In this document: positions 1 through 9,645 of the stretch, one piece after another
How the letters are laid out: each line of letters starts with the position of its first letter
How positions within the stretch are numbered: the first letter of the stretch is position 1
NCBI GenBank assembly: GCA_963971225.1
Contig: CAXARI010000035.1
Coordinates: 1-64,000, forward strand
DNA length: 64,000 bases
Source of the DNA: Melieria omissa
Lineage: Eukaryota; Arthropoda; Insecta; Diptera; Ulidiidae
Direction: 5' to 3'
Notes under the pieces: model-generated
Told to the model about the DNA's origin: nothing
The model's input: the letters and a program-made list of their open reading frames with translations, nothing else
Databases searched by the model: none
Made by a program: the position numbers and the translations under genes

Positions 1-1765
1 AAGTGATTAGGCGTACTTAGGTTCCACAAGCATTTGATTGATTATATAGATCAGAGGTGCATTCTTTCAATCAGTCGTTGTTGTGACAGCAACGAAGCAA
101 CACGTGTGGGGGCTGCGCGGATTTTTGTTTTGTTGCCTCAAGAAATTGTATGTATGAAAAAAAATTAGATGCTTTTGTTGTTGTAGTTTTTGTTTTGGCG
201 ATTGGTTGGCCTTTCGGCAATGACAAATGGGAACATTATATTTTTTTCACTTATAATTTTAAGGGTCAAGCGAAATGCACAATGTGCTTTCAACTAATTC
301 AATTAATTAAATAATTTGTTTGCATTTTTTTTGGGCAACTTTACATGTATTGGTTTTTGCTTTTCCATAAGAAGATTTTGGGCACCCCTGATATAGATGT
401 ATCATGTGGTCGATATCACTTTTCCACAACGAAATTCTCCTGCATTATTTGAGATAGCGAGAAGATTGACCCCATTTATGAAAGCTCAAAACTCCAGCTA
501 GGTTCTAAGGTTATTATTTTTTCTATAAACCTAGAATCATCATATTTTACAAGCATTTTATCGATTTTGCAGTAGGCAGCCATTTAATGTCACTCTTGCG
601 CATCGATCTGTTCATGATTGCCTAATAGTAATCAAATTATTGATTTAATTTGATAAAGCTGCTATCTCTAGCTACATTTTAAGGGGTTTTTTATTAACGT
701 AACCCATACCGTTTGGAATCTATAAGCACTTTAGTGGCGAGTGTGTATTTTGTAATAGGCAGTTTTTCAATGTTATCCTTGCGCATCGATATGCTCATTA
801 TTCCTGACGGATAATGAAAAGGTAGGGACCAATATAGAAAGCACAAGACTCTGGCTAAATTTTAAGGGGTCAATTATTAATATGCACTTATGCATTTGGT
901 GTTGACAAGCATTTTAGTGGTTGCACCCAAGTAGCAATTTTTTCAAAGTCACCGTTCCAAATCGATTTGCTTTCGAACCTTGGGGTATAGAAGGATGATT
1001 GATACCATTATAGAAAGCATACGAGTCTAGCTAAATAATAAGGCATAATATTATTAAAATCCGTTAACGGGTCGAGATTTAAGAGCCATAATTTCGATCA
1101 TGCTGCCGGTGGGATATTTTTTTTATTTACCAAATTGGTGAAAGGTGGTCACTCTGGCTTAAGTTTGACGCCATTTTGATTAAAGTGATTGTGCGTACTT
1201 AGGTTCCACAAGCATTTGATTGATTATGTAGATCAGAGGTGCATTCTTTCAATCAGTCGTTGTTGTGACAGCAACGAAGCAACACGTGTGGGGGCTGCGC
1301 GGATTTTTGTTTTGTTGCCTCAAGAAATTGTATGTATGAAAAAAAATTAGATGCTTTTGTTGTTGTAGTTTTTGTGTGTATGCTTTTTTGTGTTGGCGAT
1401 TGGTTGGCCTTTCGGCAATGACAAATGGGAACATTATATTTTTTTCACTTATAATTTTAAGGGTCAAGCGAAATGCACAATGTGCTTTCAACTAATTCAA
1501 TTAATTAAATAATTTGTTTGCATTTTTTTTGGGCAACTTTACATGTATTGGTTTTTGCTTTTCCATAAGAAGATTTTGGGCACCCCTGATATAGATGTAT
1601 CATGTGGTCGATATCACTTTTCCACAACGAAATTCTCCTGCATTATCTGAGATAGCGAGAAGATTGACCCCATTTATGAAAGCTCAAAACTCCAGCTAGG
1701 TTTTAAGGTTATTATTTTTTCTATAAACCGTTCCAAAGCGATTTGCTTTCGAACCTTGGGGTATA
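1..1765. repeat. Satellite array block A (~1.18-kb monomer)
   Basis: Direct repeats of the array monomer. Using the anchor TGATTGTGCGTACTTAGG, a full monomer runs from about 4 to 1185 and a second starts at 1186. The second is shortened: the stretch ending in CTATAAACC (about 1729) jumps directly to GTTCCAAAGCGATTTGC, skipping roughly 500 bp, before the LTR element inserts at 1770. No gene is supported here; the small open frames are repeat-derived and recur in other monomers. Composition and tandem organisation suggest heterochromatin. Confidence 0.95.
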
Positions 1766-1769
1766 GAAG

Positions 1770-1982
1770 TTTCACGTACAATTACACCGTTTGTATGAGC
1801 ACAAGTCGTAGTCAGGATATTGACGTTTATTTCGGTTTAAAAAGAAGAACAATTATACTTAAATATAATAAAAGGAAAAACACAGTCTCGTCGCCGGTAG
1901 CTGCCGCACGTCCGCTCGCGCTCGTTTCAACGTCACAACTCGCCTTGGCTTCTCTCGGCTGAGTGAGGGTTGCCACGTGACA
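1770..1982 (-). repeat. 3' LTR of copy 1 (213 bp)
   Basis: Direct repeat of 7127-7339. In element orientation it begins TGTCACGTGG and ends GTACGTGAAA, so the ends are TG...AA rather than TG...CA. It is flanked on the satellite side by GAAG. The pol reading frame runs on into this LTR and ends at 1859. Confidence 0.93.
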
Positions 1983-4615
1983 GCTCGGCCTGTAGGTAAA
2001 TCGTCCTCGATTTCGTCGCTCGTCTCATCAGGATCAAGTTCGGGAGCGCTGCTGCACCACCGTTTCATTTTATCGGGCGTGAAGATGGAGCAGAATTTTC
2101 GGTTTGTCAACTGTATACCAGGTATGTCTTCGATGAGGTAGCGGTCGTTATCTAGAACTTTCGATACAATGTATGGGCCTCGGTAACGTGGTTCCAGCTT
2201 GCGGGATTCACCAACAGCGGCGGGTTCGTTTTCGAGGACTACCAGATCGTGTTCGGCGTATTTGGTGGTTTCGGCATGTCGTTGGTCAAAACGTTGCTTC
2301 CATTTTTCACGCTCGTTATCGATGTTTGCGGCGGCGGTCATTCGTTTGTCGCGCAACTGGACGGTATGTACAGCGGCTAATAGTCGATTCTGTACCGCAT
2401 CGCGAATGTTGAAGTCAAAGACGAGCTCATTTGGTGAGAACCCGGTTGTAGGATTACGTTAAGAATTTACAGTCCATTGTAGGTCCTTAAGCGTCAGATC
2501 CCAATCCTTTGGATTATCGGTGGTAGTGCGAAGGAAGTTTAGAATTGTTTGGTTGGCGCGCTCAACTTGACCGTTCGCGCGCGGGGTACGAACTGCGACT
2601 TTTGTATGTACGATACCGTTTTGGTCACAATAACCTTCGAATGCTTTCGAAGTAAAATCAGTTCCTCGATCACTTATGATTTTATGCGGTAGGCCGAAAA
2701 AACTCGACATTTCGGTTAAGGCATTGATTACGGGTACGGTTTTGGTATCGCGTACGGCTTTGACAATTAAAAACTTTGTAAAGGCATCAGAGATCGCAAG
2801 AGTGTAACAGTTTCCACGCTTACTGCGGACGAAGGGTCCCATATGATATATATGGATAACTCGGAACGGTATGGGGTCAATTGGGCTGAAGTGCATGCGG
2901 CCTTCAATTTTACCGGGTCGATTTTTATTGTAACAACAGTCTATGCATGCCGAGATATAACTTTTTACATATCTTCTTAAGTTTGGGAACCAATAAAGTT
3001 TCTTAATACGTTCAATTGTTTTTTCGAGTGCCTGATGACCAGCTTTGTCATGACACGAGCTTACAATACGCCCGCGAACGGCTTTTGGCACAACAAACTT
3101 TAACCCGTCGGTTTCCTTACGGTATAGTCGATGGTTCTTTAACTGAAACTCGTTACGCACCTGTTTTTCGCGGGGTGACTTAATATCACCTTGTAGTATG
3201 CTCACGTTTTCGCGCACTGTTTTGTCTTGTAACTGCATTGTTAAGAGCCAATCTTGTTGATCAGCGGTAACACTCAGTATGAACCCGGCTGGCTCTATTT
3301 CGGACGGTTTTTCGACTGGCGTCCTGCTGAGAGCGTCTACGTGTGACAGCGAACTACCTTGGCGATGCACACATTCAAAGTCGTATTCTAGCAACCTTAG
3401 CCACCATCGCGCGATTTTTGGTTTAAGTTCCTTGCTTTCTTTCATGTTCGCGATCGCGGCACAGTCAGTCACCAAACGGAATGGTTTTCCGAGCAGATAA
3501 ACTCTGAAACGATCGAGAGTTTCCACTACCGCGAGAGCCTCCAGCTCGTAGCTATGATACCGACTCTCAGTGTCTGTACAGTGGCGGCTATAATAGAAAA
3601 CGGGTTGCCACTTCGTGCCGTCGTATGACTGCAGCATGACCCCTGCGAGCCCTATGCTACTGGCGTCAGTGTGTACCTCGTGGTGCGCGCGCGGATCGTA
3701 CAAAGCAAGTAAAGGTTCGGTTGACAGCAATTGAATAAGTTCCGCAAACGATTGCTGTTGTTCTTTTCCCCACACATAGTTATTTTCTGCACTTTTATGT
3801 AGTAACCGCGTTATGGGCTTCGCGATTAGCGCGTAATTCGGCACAAATTTACGGAAGAATCCAGTGAGTCCCAGAAATCTGCGAACTTCTGTGACGTTTT
3901 CCGGTGGTTTAAAGTCAGTTATCGCGGCTACTTTGCGTTTACCCGGAGTAATTCCGTTTTGGCTGATGACGTGGCCTAGATGCTCGAGTTCGGTTTCGAG
4001 AAACTTACATTTGTCCATACGTAACGATAGCCCGGTTTGTCGTAAAATTTCAAGAAAATTCTTCAGAGTTTTCAGCCCTTCCTCGACGGTTTTACTAGGG
4101 ATGATAACATCATCTAGGTACGCTAACACTGTACCCGGTGGCATTTTAGAGACGACCTTGTTCATCACGCACTGGAAGAATGCGGGCGCGTTGACCAGTC
4201 CGAACGGCATTCGATTATATTCGTAGTGACCGTCGGTGGTGACGAATGCGGTGTATTGTTTCGAGCTTTCATCAATCTCGACTTGATGATAACCGGTACG
4301 AAGATCGAGCGTAGTAAAAAATTTATTTCCCGAAAGTTGGGCGAATTGCTCCTCCATGATCGGCATGGGGTACGGTCTCTTTAAAGTGATTTTATTTAAA
4401 CATCGGTAGTCTACAAATAGTCTATGTTCTCCGTTCTTTTTTCCTACGAGAACCGTGGGTGAAGCGTATGGCGATTCGCTGGGTCGGATAATTTTGTTCT
4501 CTAATAGCTCGGCTACAATTTCCGACACGATAGCGCGTTTCGCGAACGGAACTCGGTAGGGTTTAAGACAAATCGGGGTTTCGGTTGTTAATTCGCTCGG
4601 TGGTGCTAAGTACAT
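1859..4615 (-). pseudogene. pol: pol of gypsy-like copy 1 (RT-RNase H-integrase), one nonsense codon
   Basis: From the ATG at 4615, 718 codons are open until TAA at 2459-2461; the same frame then stays open to 1859, so pol is a single frame broken by one nonsense codon. Visible domains: reverse transcriptase with YLDD at residues 166-169; RNase H with TDAS near 316-319; an integrase HHCC-type zinc finger at about 522-561; the integrase core with D649 and E685 (exactly 35 residues between, DD35E style). The first catalytic Asp, expected in an HIDH-L/M-GPF context, is Tyr at residue 590 (codon 2846-2848). Beyond the stop come the C-terminal integrase segment and a GPY/F-type motif (PRYRGPY). 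The frame is +1 relative to gag, with an overlap open from 4639 to 4563. Both the stop and D590Y should inactivate integration. Confidence 0.93.
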
Positions 4616-5975
4616 TCGTATGAATGTCCCAAATTTTTTCTACTTTGCACTCATCGCGTTCCATTATTAAACGGTTACCGGTGCGACAGAGCACGTCTCT
4701 GCCGAGCAACGCGGGTTCGCACAGTAAATTATCGTCAATTAGAAACACATCGGTGTGAATCTTGTTGCCGTCGATCTCAATGACTACGTTCATTTTCTCG
4801 GTGCACTCATATTGACCGCCTGCAAAGCCTTGCAAGGTGGTTAGGTGTTTCTGCGGATCGCCGATTCTGCGCGCGAATGTTTTGCGAATTAGCGTGCTGC
4901 TGCTTCCGGGATCGACAAAAGCAATCAGTTCGTGATTGTTTATTTTCACCGATTTCACTATTCTATCATCCTTCGCGTCTTGTTCCACTTTGTTCACTGT
5001 ATTGTGTGCTTTTACGGTACACTCGGTGGTCTTGTGCGTGGTGCGATGACATTTTTCGCAGCGCGGTTTGCGTTGGGGCTCTTTACAGTTAATTGAATAG
5101 TGCCCTAGTTGTGCACAGTTGTAACATTTTATGTTTTCAATCGATTGCGGTTTTGTACGTTTTTGCGGATTATTAGGCGGTTCTGGTTGGTTCGGCGCCT
5201 TTTCTGACTGGGTGTTTATTCCAGCAGGTGGTTTTCGCGACGCGAATTTCACTTCATTATACGCACTAAAATTGATTATATCGCGTAGCAGCATTTGCAA
5301 ATTTGTGTAGTCATTCGATATTTTCTTTTTTAGATCCGGTTCATTAATTCCGTTTATAATATGTCGCGCTATACTTGAGTCGGATAACTCGGCTTTCGCA
5401 CCAAGTGCCAACATGCGGTAGTAATATTCCTGCGGGGATTCGTTATATTGCCGCTTCGCCTGCGCCATCTTTATGTGCACATCGGCTTCGTTGTCTACGC
5501 ACGGAAAATCTAATACGAATTTATTTACGAACTGCGGCCACGAGACAAATACCTCTTGTACCGAATCAAGCCAGTATTTGGCCGCGCCTCGCATCTTTTG
5601 TTGTACAGCAAACAAAACTGCGCTATCTTGCCAACGGTAGGCGTTTTTGAGGGTTTCCACCCGTTTCACAAATTGTTTTGAACTGAGCGATCGATCGGAA
5701 AAAGGGTCGAAAAGTGGCAACATTTCTACTATATCGCGCACATTATCGTAGGAGTTATACACGGTCGATGTGATTGGCGCGGCGCGAGCATGGTCGTACA
5801 AATATGGAGCGGACACAGGGTGTGACGCATTGAACGCAGCGGACGTTGCTGGTGGTATGAACGCGTTGTGGTATGTCGCGGTATTCGGAATATGGTTGCG
5901 GTACGGATTGATCGGATTTGGAACGTTTGTGGCATACCTTTGCGATGGAATAGGCGGATAAGCTGTCGTTGTCAT
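4563..5975 (-). CDS. gag: Gag (capsid-nucleocapsid) plus protease, main part, copy 1
   Basis: 470 codons from ATG 5975. Residues about 80-240 resemble a retrotransposon Gag capsid region (WPQF and YYYRM-type motifs). Two zinc knuckles follow: CX2CX4HX4C at 284-297 and a second Cys/His set at 306-319. An aspartic protease-like segment has FVDPGSSS at 353-360 and LLGRDVL near 423-429. The active-site triplet reads D-P-G, not the usual D-T/S-G, in both copies. This is not the natural N-terminus: before the MITE insertion the frame continued upstream into the SAP-domain segment at 6441-6799. The distance 6799 to 5975, minus the 434-bp insertion plus duplication, is a multiple of three. The frame ends in TAA at 4563, overlapping pol. 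Confidence 0.9.
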   Translation of the reverse strand: MTTTAYPPIPSQRYATNVPNPINPYRNHIPNTATYHNAFIPPATSAAFNASHPVSAPYLYDHARAAPITSTVYNSYDNVRDIVEMLPLFDPFSDRSLSSKQFVKRVETLKNAYRWQDSAVLFAVQQKMRGAAKYWLDSVQEVFVSWPQFVNKFVLDFPCVDNEADVHIKMAQAKRQYNESPQEYYYRMLALGAKAELSDSSIARHIINGINEPDLKKKISNDYTNLQMLLRDIINFSAYNEVKFASRKPPAGINTQSEKAPNQPEPPNNPQKRTKPQSIENIKCYNCAQLGHYSINCKEPQRKPRCEKCHRTTHKTTECTVKAHNTVNKVEQDAKDDRIVKSVKINNHELIAFVDPGSSSTLIRKTFARRIGDPQKHLTTLQGFAGGQYECTEKMNVVIEIDGNKIHTDVFLIDDNLLCEPALLGRDVLCRTGNRLIMERDECKVEKIWDIHTNVLSTTERINNRNPDLS

Positions 5976-5998
5976 AGCTGGTTGCGTATTTAATGCAG

Positions 5999-6440
5999 CT
6001 GTATATTAAGGTGGGTCGCGAAAAAAAAATTTGTGTTGTCACCACCTAAAAATAAAATTCAGAGTGTTTAATGACTATTTGGAAAATATTGCGATTCTGA
6101 GGTAAGCCAATTGTGAGCGGTTTTGCTTCAAAAATACCTCTAATTATCATGTTTTTTTGGTGTAACTTTTTTGTTGTTGGACATTTTCGAATAATTTTTT
6201 TGTGCAATCCAAGAACTCCTGAAGGTTTATCTATTATTCGAAAATTATTCGAAAATGTCCAACAACAAAAAAGTTACACCCAAAAAACATGATAATTAGA
6301 GGTATTTTTGAAGCAAAACCGCTCACAATTGGCTTACCTCAGAATCGCAATATTTTCCAAATAGTCATTAAACACTCTGAATTTTATTTTTAGGTGGTGA
6401 CAACACAAATTTTTTTTCCGCGACCCACCTTACTGTATAT
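5999..6440. mobile_element. Foldback MITE (6007-6432) inside gag, with 8-bp TSD
   Basis: A 426-bp palindromic element: the left arm starts TAAGGTGGGTCGCG and the right arm ends CGCGACCCACCTTA. The arms, about 190 bp each, are near-perfect reverse complements around a ~40-bp centre containing CAAGAACTCCTGAAGG. The host sequence CTGTATAT is duplicated at 5999-6006 and 6433-6440. An 8-bp TSD points to hAT, P or Merlin-type mobilisation; the terminal TAAGGTGG is not a classic hAT end, so I leave the superfamily open. No open reading frame of note lies inside. The insertion splits gag and shifts its frame (434 bp added). The same MITE at the same site occurs in copy 2. Confidence 0.93.
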
Positions 6441-6799
6441 GCTACGGATACTGGTGACGAAGACAGGAGCGGTGTAAAATTCTCCGCTGCTGGATGGATT
6501 TGTTCGCGCACGTTTACATTACGTTGCATAAAACTTGTTAGCGTTTTCTCTAAATTCGTTAGTCGTTGTACAATCGTTTCGTCGTTTTCGCTGCTATTTG
6601 AGTCGCCATTCAAATGCGTCTGAAGGCGCTCAATCAATTGGTGTTTGTTGCCAGCCGTTGGCAAACCACCCTCTTTGCACATGTTTTTCAATTCACTTAG
6701 CTTTCGCTTATGCAGAGACATTTTCGTTTTTGTTTTGCTACGCGTTTCGTTTTTTTCGTTTCTAGTCAGAATGAATTCGTTTGTTTCGTTCGCACACAA
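6368..6799 (-). pseudogene. gag: Gag N-terminal segment with SAP domain, copy 1 (cut by MITE)
   Basis: Open frame from ATG 6799, or from a second ATG near 6721 whose product starts MSLHKRKL. It contains a SAP-type helix-extension-helix signature (LSELKNMCKEGGLP then LIERLQTHL) at about residues 33-67, followed by a short coiled-coil-like stretch (IVQRLTNLEKTLTSF). Real gag sequence ends where the MITE begins (6440/6433); the last ~20 codons are MITE sequence. SAP modules bind AT-rich DNA in chromatin proteins, so a role in tethering Gag to chromatin is possible but only an inference. It was in frame with the capsid-protease frame before the MITE arrived. Confidence 0.8.
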
Positions 6800-7126
6800 G
6801 GTTGAGCGAGTTGATCGAGTTGACGACCAACCAATAACGAGTGATGGGCCGTTTGTATTTGTAACGTAACTGTGTCGTACCGTTAGCTGCTATAGACGCG
6901 GTAAGGTACAGCAAACCGAAGCGGACAAAACGTATGTCCCTGGGAGTCTCACCGGCGCACGTAAGGGAGCTCCGCAGTCCAACAAGTTCCACTGACGGCA
7001 ATACGTTTGTGCACTAAAGTTGTAAAACGTTTAGCAGTGGCGAGCACCACGAACGACCACGGTATTGTTTTATTTTTTTCGAATAACACTATTCCACGGC
7101 GAGTGGCTTCGATCTCACTTCTGAGC
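6800..7126 (-). other. 5' leader and primer-binding site of copy 1
   Basis: Untranslated leader between the 5' LTR and gag. Directly next to the LTR (7105-7126, read on the minus strand) is GCTCAGAAGTGAGATCGAAG, which resembles the complement of a tRNA-Leu 3' end (CAGAAGTGGGATTCGAACC type). A Leu-primed start is known for mdg3/Micropia-type elements, which supports the classification. No convincing gene lies here. Confidence 0.6.
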
Positions 7127-7339
7127 TTTCACGTACAATTACACCGTTTGTATGAACACAAGTCGTAGTCAGGATATTGACGTTTATTTCGGTTTAAAAA
7201 GAAGAACAATTATACTTAAATATAATAAAAGGAAAAACACAGTCTCGTCGCCGGTAGCTGCCGCACGTCCGCTCGCGCTCGTTTCAACGTCACAACTCGC
7301 CTTGGCTTCTCTCGGCTGAGTGAGGGTTGCCACGTGACA
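7127..7339 (-). repeat. 5' LTR of copy 1 (213 bp)
   Basis: Partner of 1770-1982 with about one mismatch by eye. It is followed on the right by the duplicated satellite tetramer GAAG (7340-7343), after which the monomer resumes with GATGATTGATACC exactly where the left flank left it. Confidence 0.93.
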
Positions 7340-8318
7340 GAAGGATGATTGATACCATTATAGAAAGCATACGAGTCTAGCTAAGGCATAATATTATTAA
7401 AATCCGTTAACGGGTCGAGATTTAACAGCCATAATTTCGATCATGCTGCCGGTGGGATATTTTTTTTATTTACCAAATTGGTGAAAGGTGGTCACTCTGG
7501 CTTAATTTTGACGCCATTTTGATTAAAGTGATTGTGCGTACTTAGGTTCCACAAGCATTTGATTGATTATAAGATCAGAGGTGCATTCTTTCAATCAGTC
7601 GTTGTTTTGACAGCAACGAAGCAACACATGTGGGGGCTGCGCGGATTTTTGTTTTGTTGCCTCAAGAAATTGTATGTATACAAAAAATTAGATGCTTTTG
7701 TTGTTGTAGTTTTTGTTTTGGCGATTGGTTGGCCTTTCGGCAATGACAAATGGGAACATTATATTTTTTTCACTTATAATTTTAAGGGTCAAGCGAAATG
7801 CACAATGTGCTTTCAACTAATTCAACTAATTAAATAATTTGTTTGCATTTTTGTTGGGCAACTTTACATGTATTGGTTTTAGCTTTTCCATAAGAAGATT
7901 TTGGGCACCCCCTGATATAGATGTATCATGTGGTCGATATCACTTTTCCACAACGAAATTCTCCTGCATTATTTGAGATAGCGAGAAGATTGACCCCATT
8001 TATGAAAGCTCAAAACTCCAGCTAGGTTTTAAGGTTATTATTTTTTCTATAATCATCATATTTTACAAGCATTTTATCGATTTTGCAGTAGGCAGCCATT
8101 TAATGTCACTCTTGCGCATCGATCTGTTCATGATTGCCGAATAGTAATCAAATTATTGATTGATTAATTTGATAAAGCTGCAATCTCTAGCTACATTTTA
8201 AGGGGTTTTTTATCAACGTAGCCCATACCGTTTGGAATCTATAAGCACTTTAGTGGTGAGTGTGTATTTTGTAATAGGCAGTTTTTCAATGTTATCCTTG
8301 CGCATCGATATGCATCGA
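7340..8318. repeat. Satellite block B between the two LTR element copies
   Basis: The satellite resumes in phase after copy 1, and a new monomer begins at 7529. This block carries private variants (ATTATAAGATCAG, GTTGTTTTGACAG, CAACACATGTG) that reappear after copy 2 at about 12597-12660, tying the two flanks together. At 8318/8319 the monomer stops abruptly inside CGCATCGATATGC and joins pol sequence. Confidence 0.93.
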
Positions 8319-9645
8319 CTGGCTCTATTTCGGACGGTTTTTCGACTGGCGTCCTGCTGAGAGCGTCTACGTGTGACAGCGAACTACCTTGGCGATGCAC
8401 ACATTCAAAGTCGTATTCTAGCAACCTTAGCCACCATCGCGCGATTTTTGGTTTAAGTTCCTTGCTTTCTTTCATGTTCGCGATCGCGGCACAGTCAGTC
8501 ACCAAACGGAATGGTTTTCCGAGCAGATAAACTCTGAAACGATCGAGAGTTTCCACTACCGCGAGAGCCTCCAGCTCGTAGCTATGATACCGACTCTCAG
8601 TGTCTGTACAGTGGCGGCTATAATAGAAAACGGGTTGCCACTTCGTGCCGTCGTATGACTGCAGCATGACCCCTGCGAGCCCTATGCTACTGGCGTCAGT
8701 GTGTACCTCGTGGTGCGCGCGCGGATCGTACAAAGCAAGTAAAGGTTCGGTTGACAGCAATTGAATAAGTTCCGCAAACGATTGCTGTTGTTCTTTTCCC
8801 CACACATAGTTATTTTCTGCACTTTTATGTAGTAACCGCGTTATGGGCTTCGCGATTAGCGCGTAATTCGGCACAAATTTACGGAAAAATCCAGTGAGTC
8901 CCAGAAATCTGCGAACTTCTGTGACGTTTTCCGGTGGTTTAAAGTCAGTTATCGCGGCTACTTTGCGTTTACCCGGAGTAATTCCGTTTTGGCTGATGAC
9001 GTGGCCTAGATGCTCGAGTTCGGTTTCGAGAAACTTACATTTGTCCATACGTAACGATAGCCCGGTTTGTCGTAAAATTTCAAGAAAATTCTTCAGAGTT
9101 TTCAGCCCTTCCTCGACGGTTTTACTAGGGATGATAACATCATCTAGGTACGCTAACACTGTACCCGGTGGCATTTTAGAGACGACCTTGTTCATCACGC
9201 ACTGGAAGAATGCGGGCGCGTTGACCAGTCCGAACGGCATTCGATTATATTCGTAGTGACCGTCGGTGGTGACGAATGCGGTGTATTGTTTCGAGCTTTC
9301 ATCAATCTCGACTTGATGATAACCGGTACGAAGATCGAGCGTAGTAAAAAATTTATTTCCCGAAAGTTGGGCGAATTGCTCCTCCATGATCGGCATGGGG
9401 TACGGTCTCTTTAAAGTGATTTTATTTAAACATCGGTAGTCTACACATAGTCTATGTTCTCCGTTCTTTTTTCCTACGAGAACCGTGGGTGAAGCGTATG
9501 GCGATTCGCTGGGTCGGATAATTTTGTTCTCTAATAGCTCGGCTACAATTTCCGACACGATAGCGCGTTTCGCGAACGGAACTCGGTAGGGTTTAAGACA
9601 AATCGGGGTTTCGGTTGTTAATTCGCTCGGTGGTGCTAAGTACAT
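8239..9645 (-). pseudogene. pol: Truncated pol of copy 2, fused into satellite
   Basis: Same frame as pol copy 1: RT with YLDD, then RNase H with TDAS, up to about residue 441 (EKPSEIEP). At 8319 it crosses the duplication breakpoint and reads about 27 meaningless codons of satellite before a stop. The integrase is absent. The RT palm differs from copy 1 by one residue near the VDYR motif (Cys instead of Phe). Functional only if RT/RNase H were supplied in trans, for which there is no evidence. Confidence 0.92.

Larger units (their letters stand above)
1770..7339 (-). mobile_element. mdg3/Micropia-like Ty3/gypsy LTR retrotransposon, copy 1 (defective)
   Basis: A complete-length element bounded by two 213-bp LTRs (1770-1982 and 7127-7339) that differ at about one position by eye (g at ~1793 versus a), so the insertion is young. 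The satellite target GAAG is duplicated at 1766-1769 and 7340-7343, a 4-bp TSD as expected for gypsy integrases. Order on the minus strand: 5' LTR, tRNA-Leu-like primer site, leader, gag with SAP domain, zinc knuckles and protease, then pol with RT, RNase H and integrase, 3' LTR. There is no env. It is defective three ways: a 426-bp MITE in gag, an in-frame TAA in pol, and an integrase catalytic Asp changed to Tyr. The mdg3/Micropia assignment rests on RT/IN style and the Leu-type PBS and is moderate. Confidence 0.93.

Noticed and set aside
1756..1962. Plus-strand open frame over the left LTR
   Set aside because: It crosses the satellite/LTR junction and is antisense to pol; no domain.
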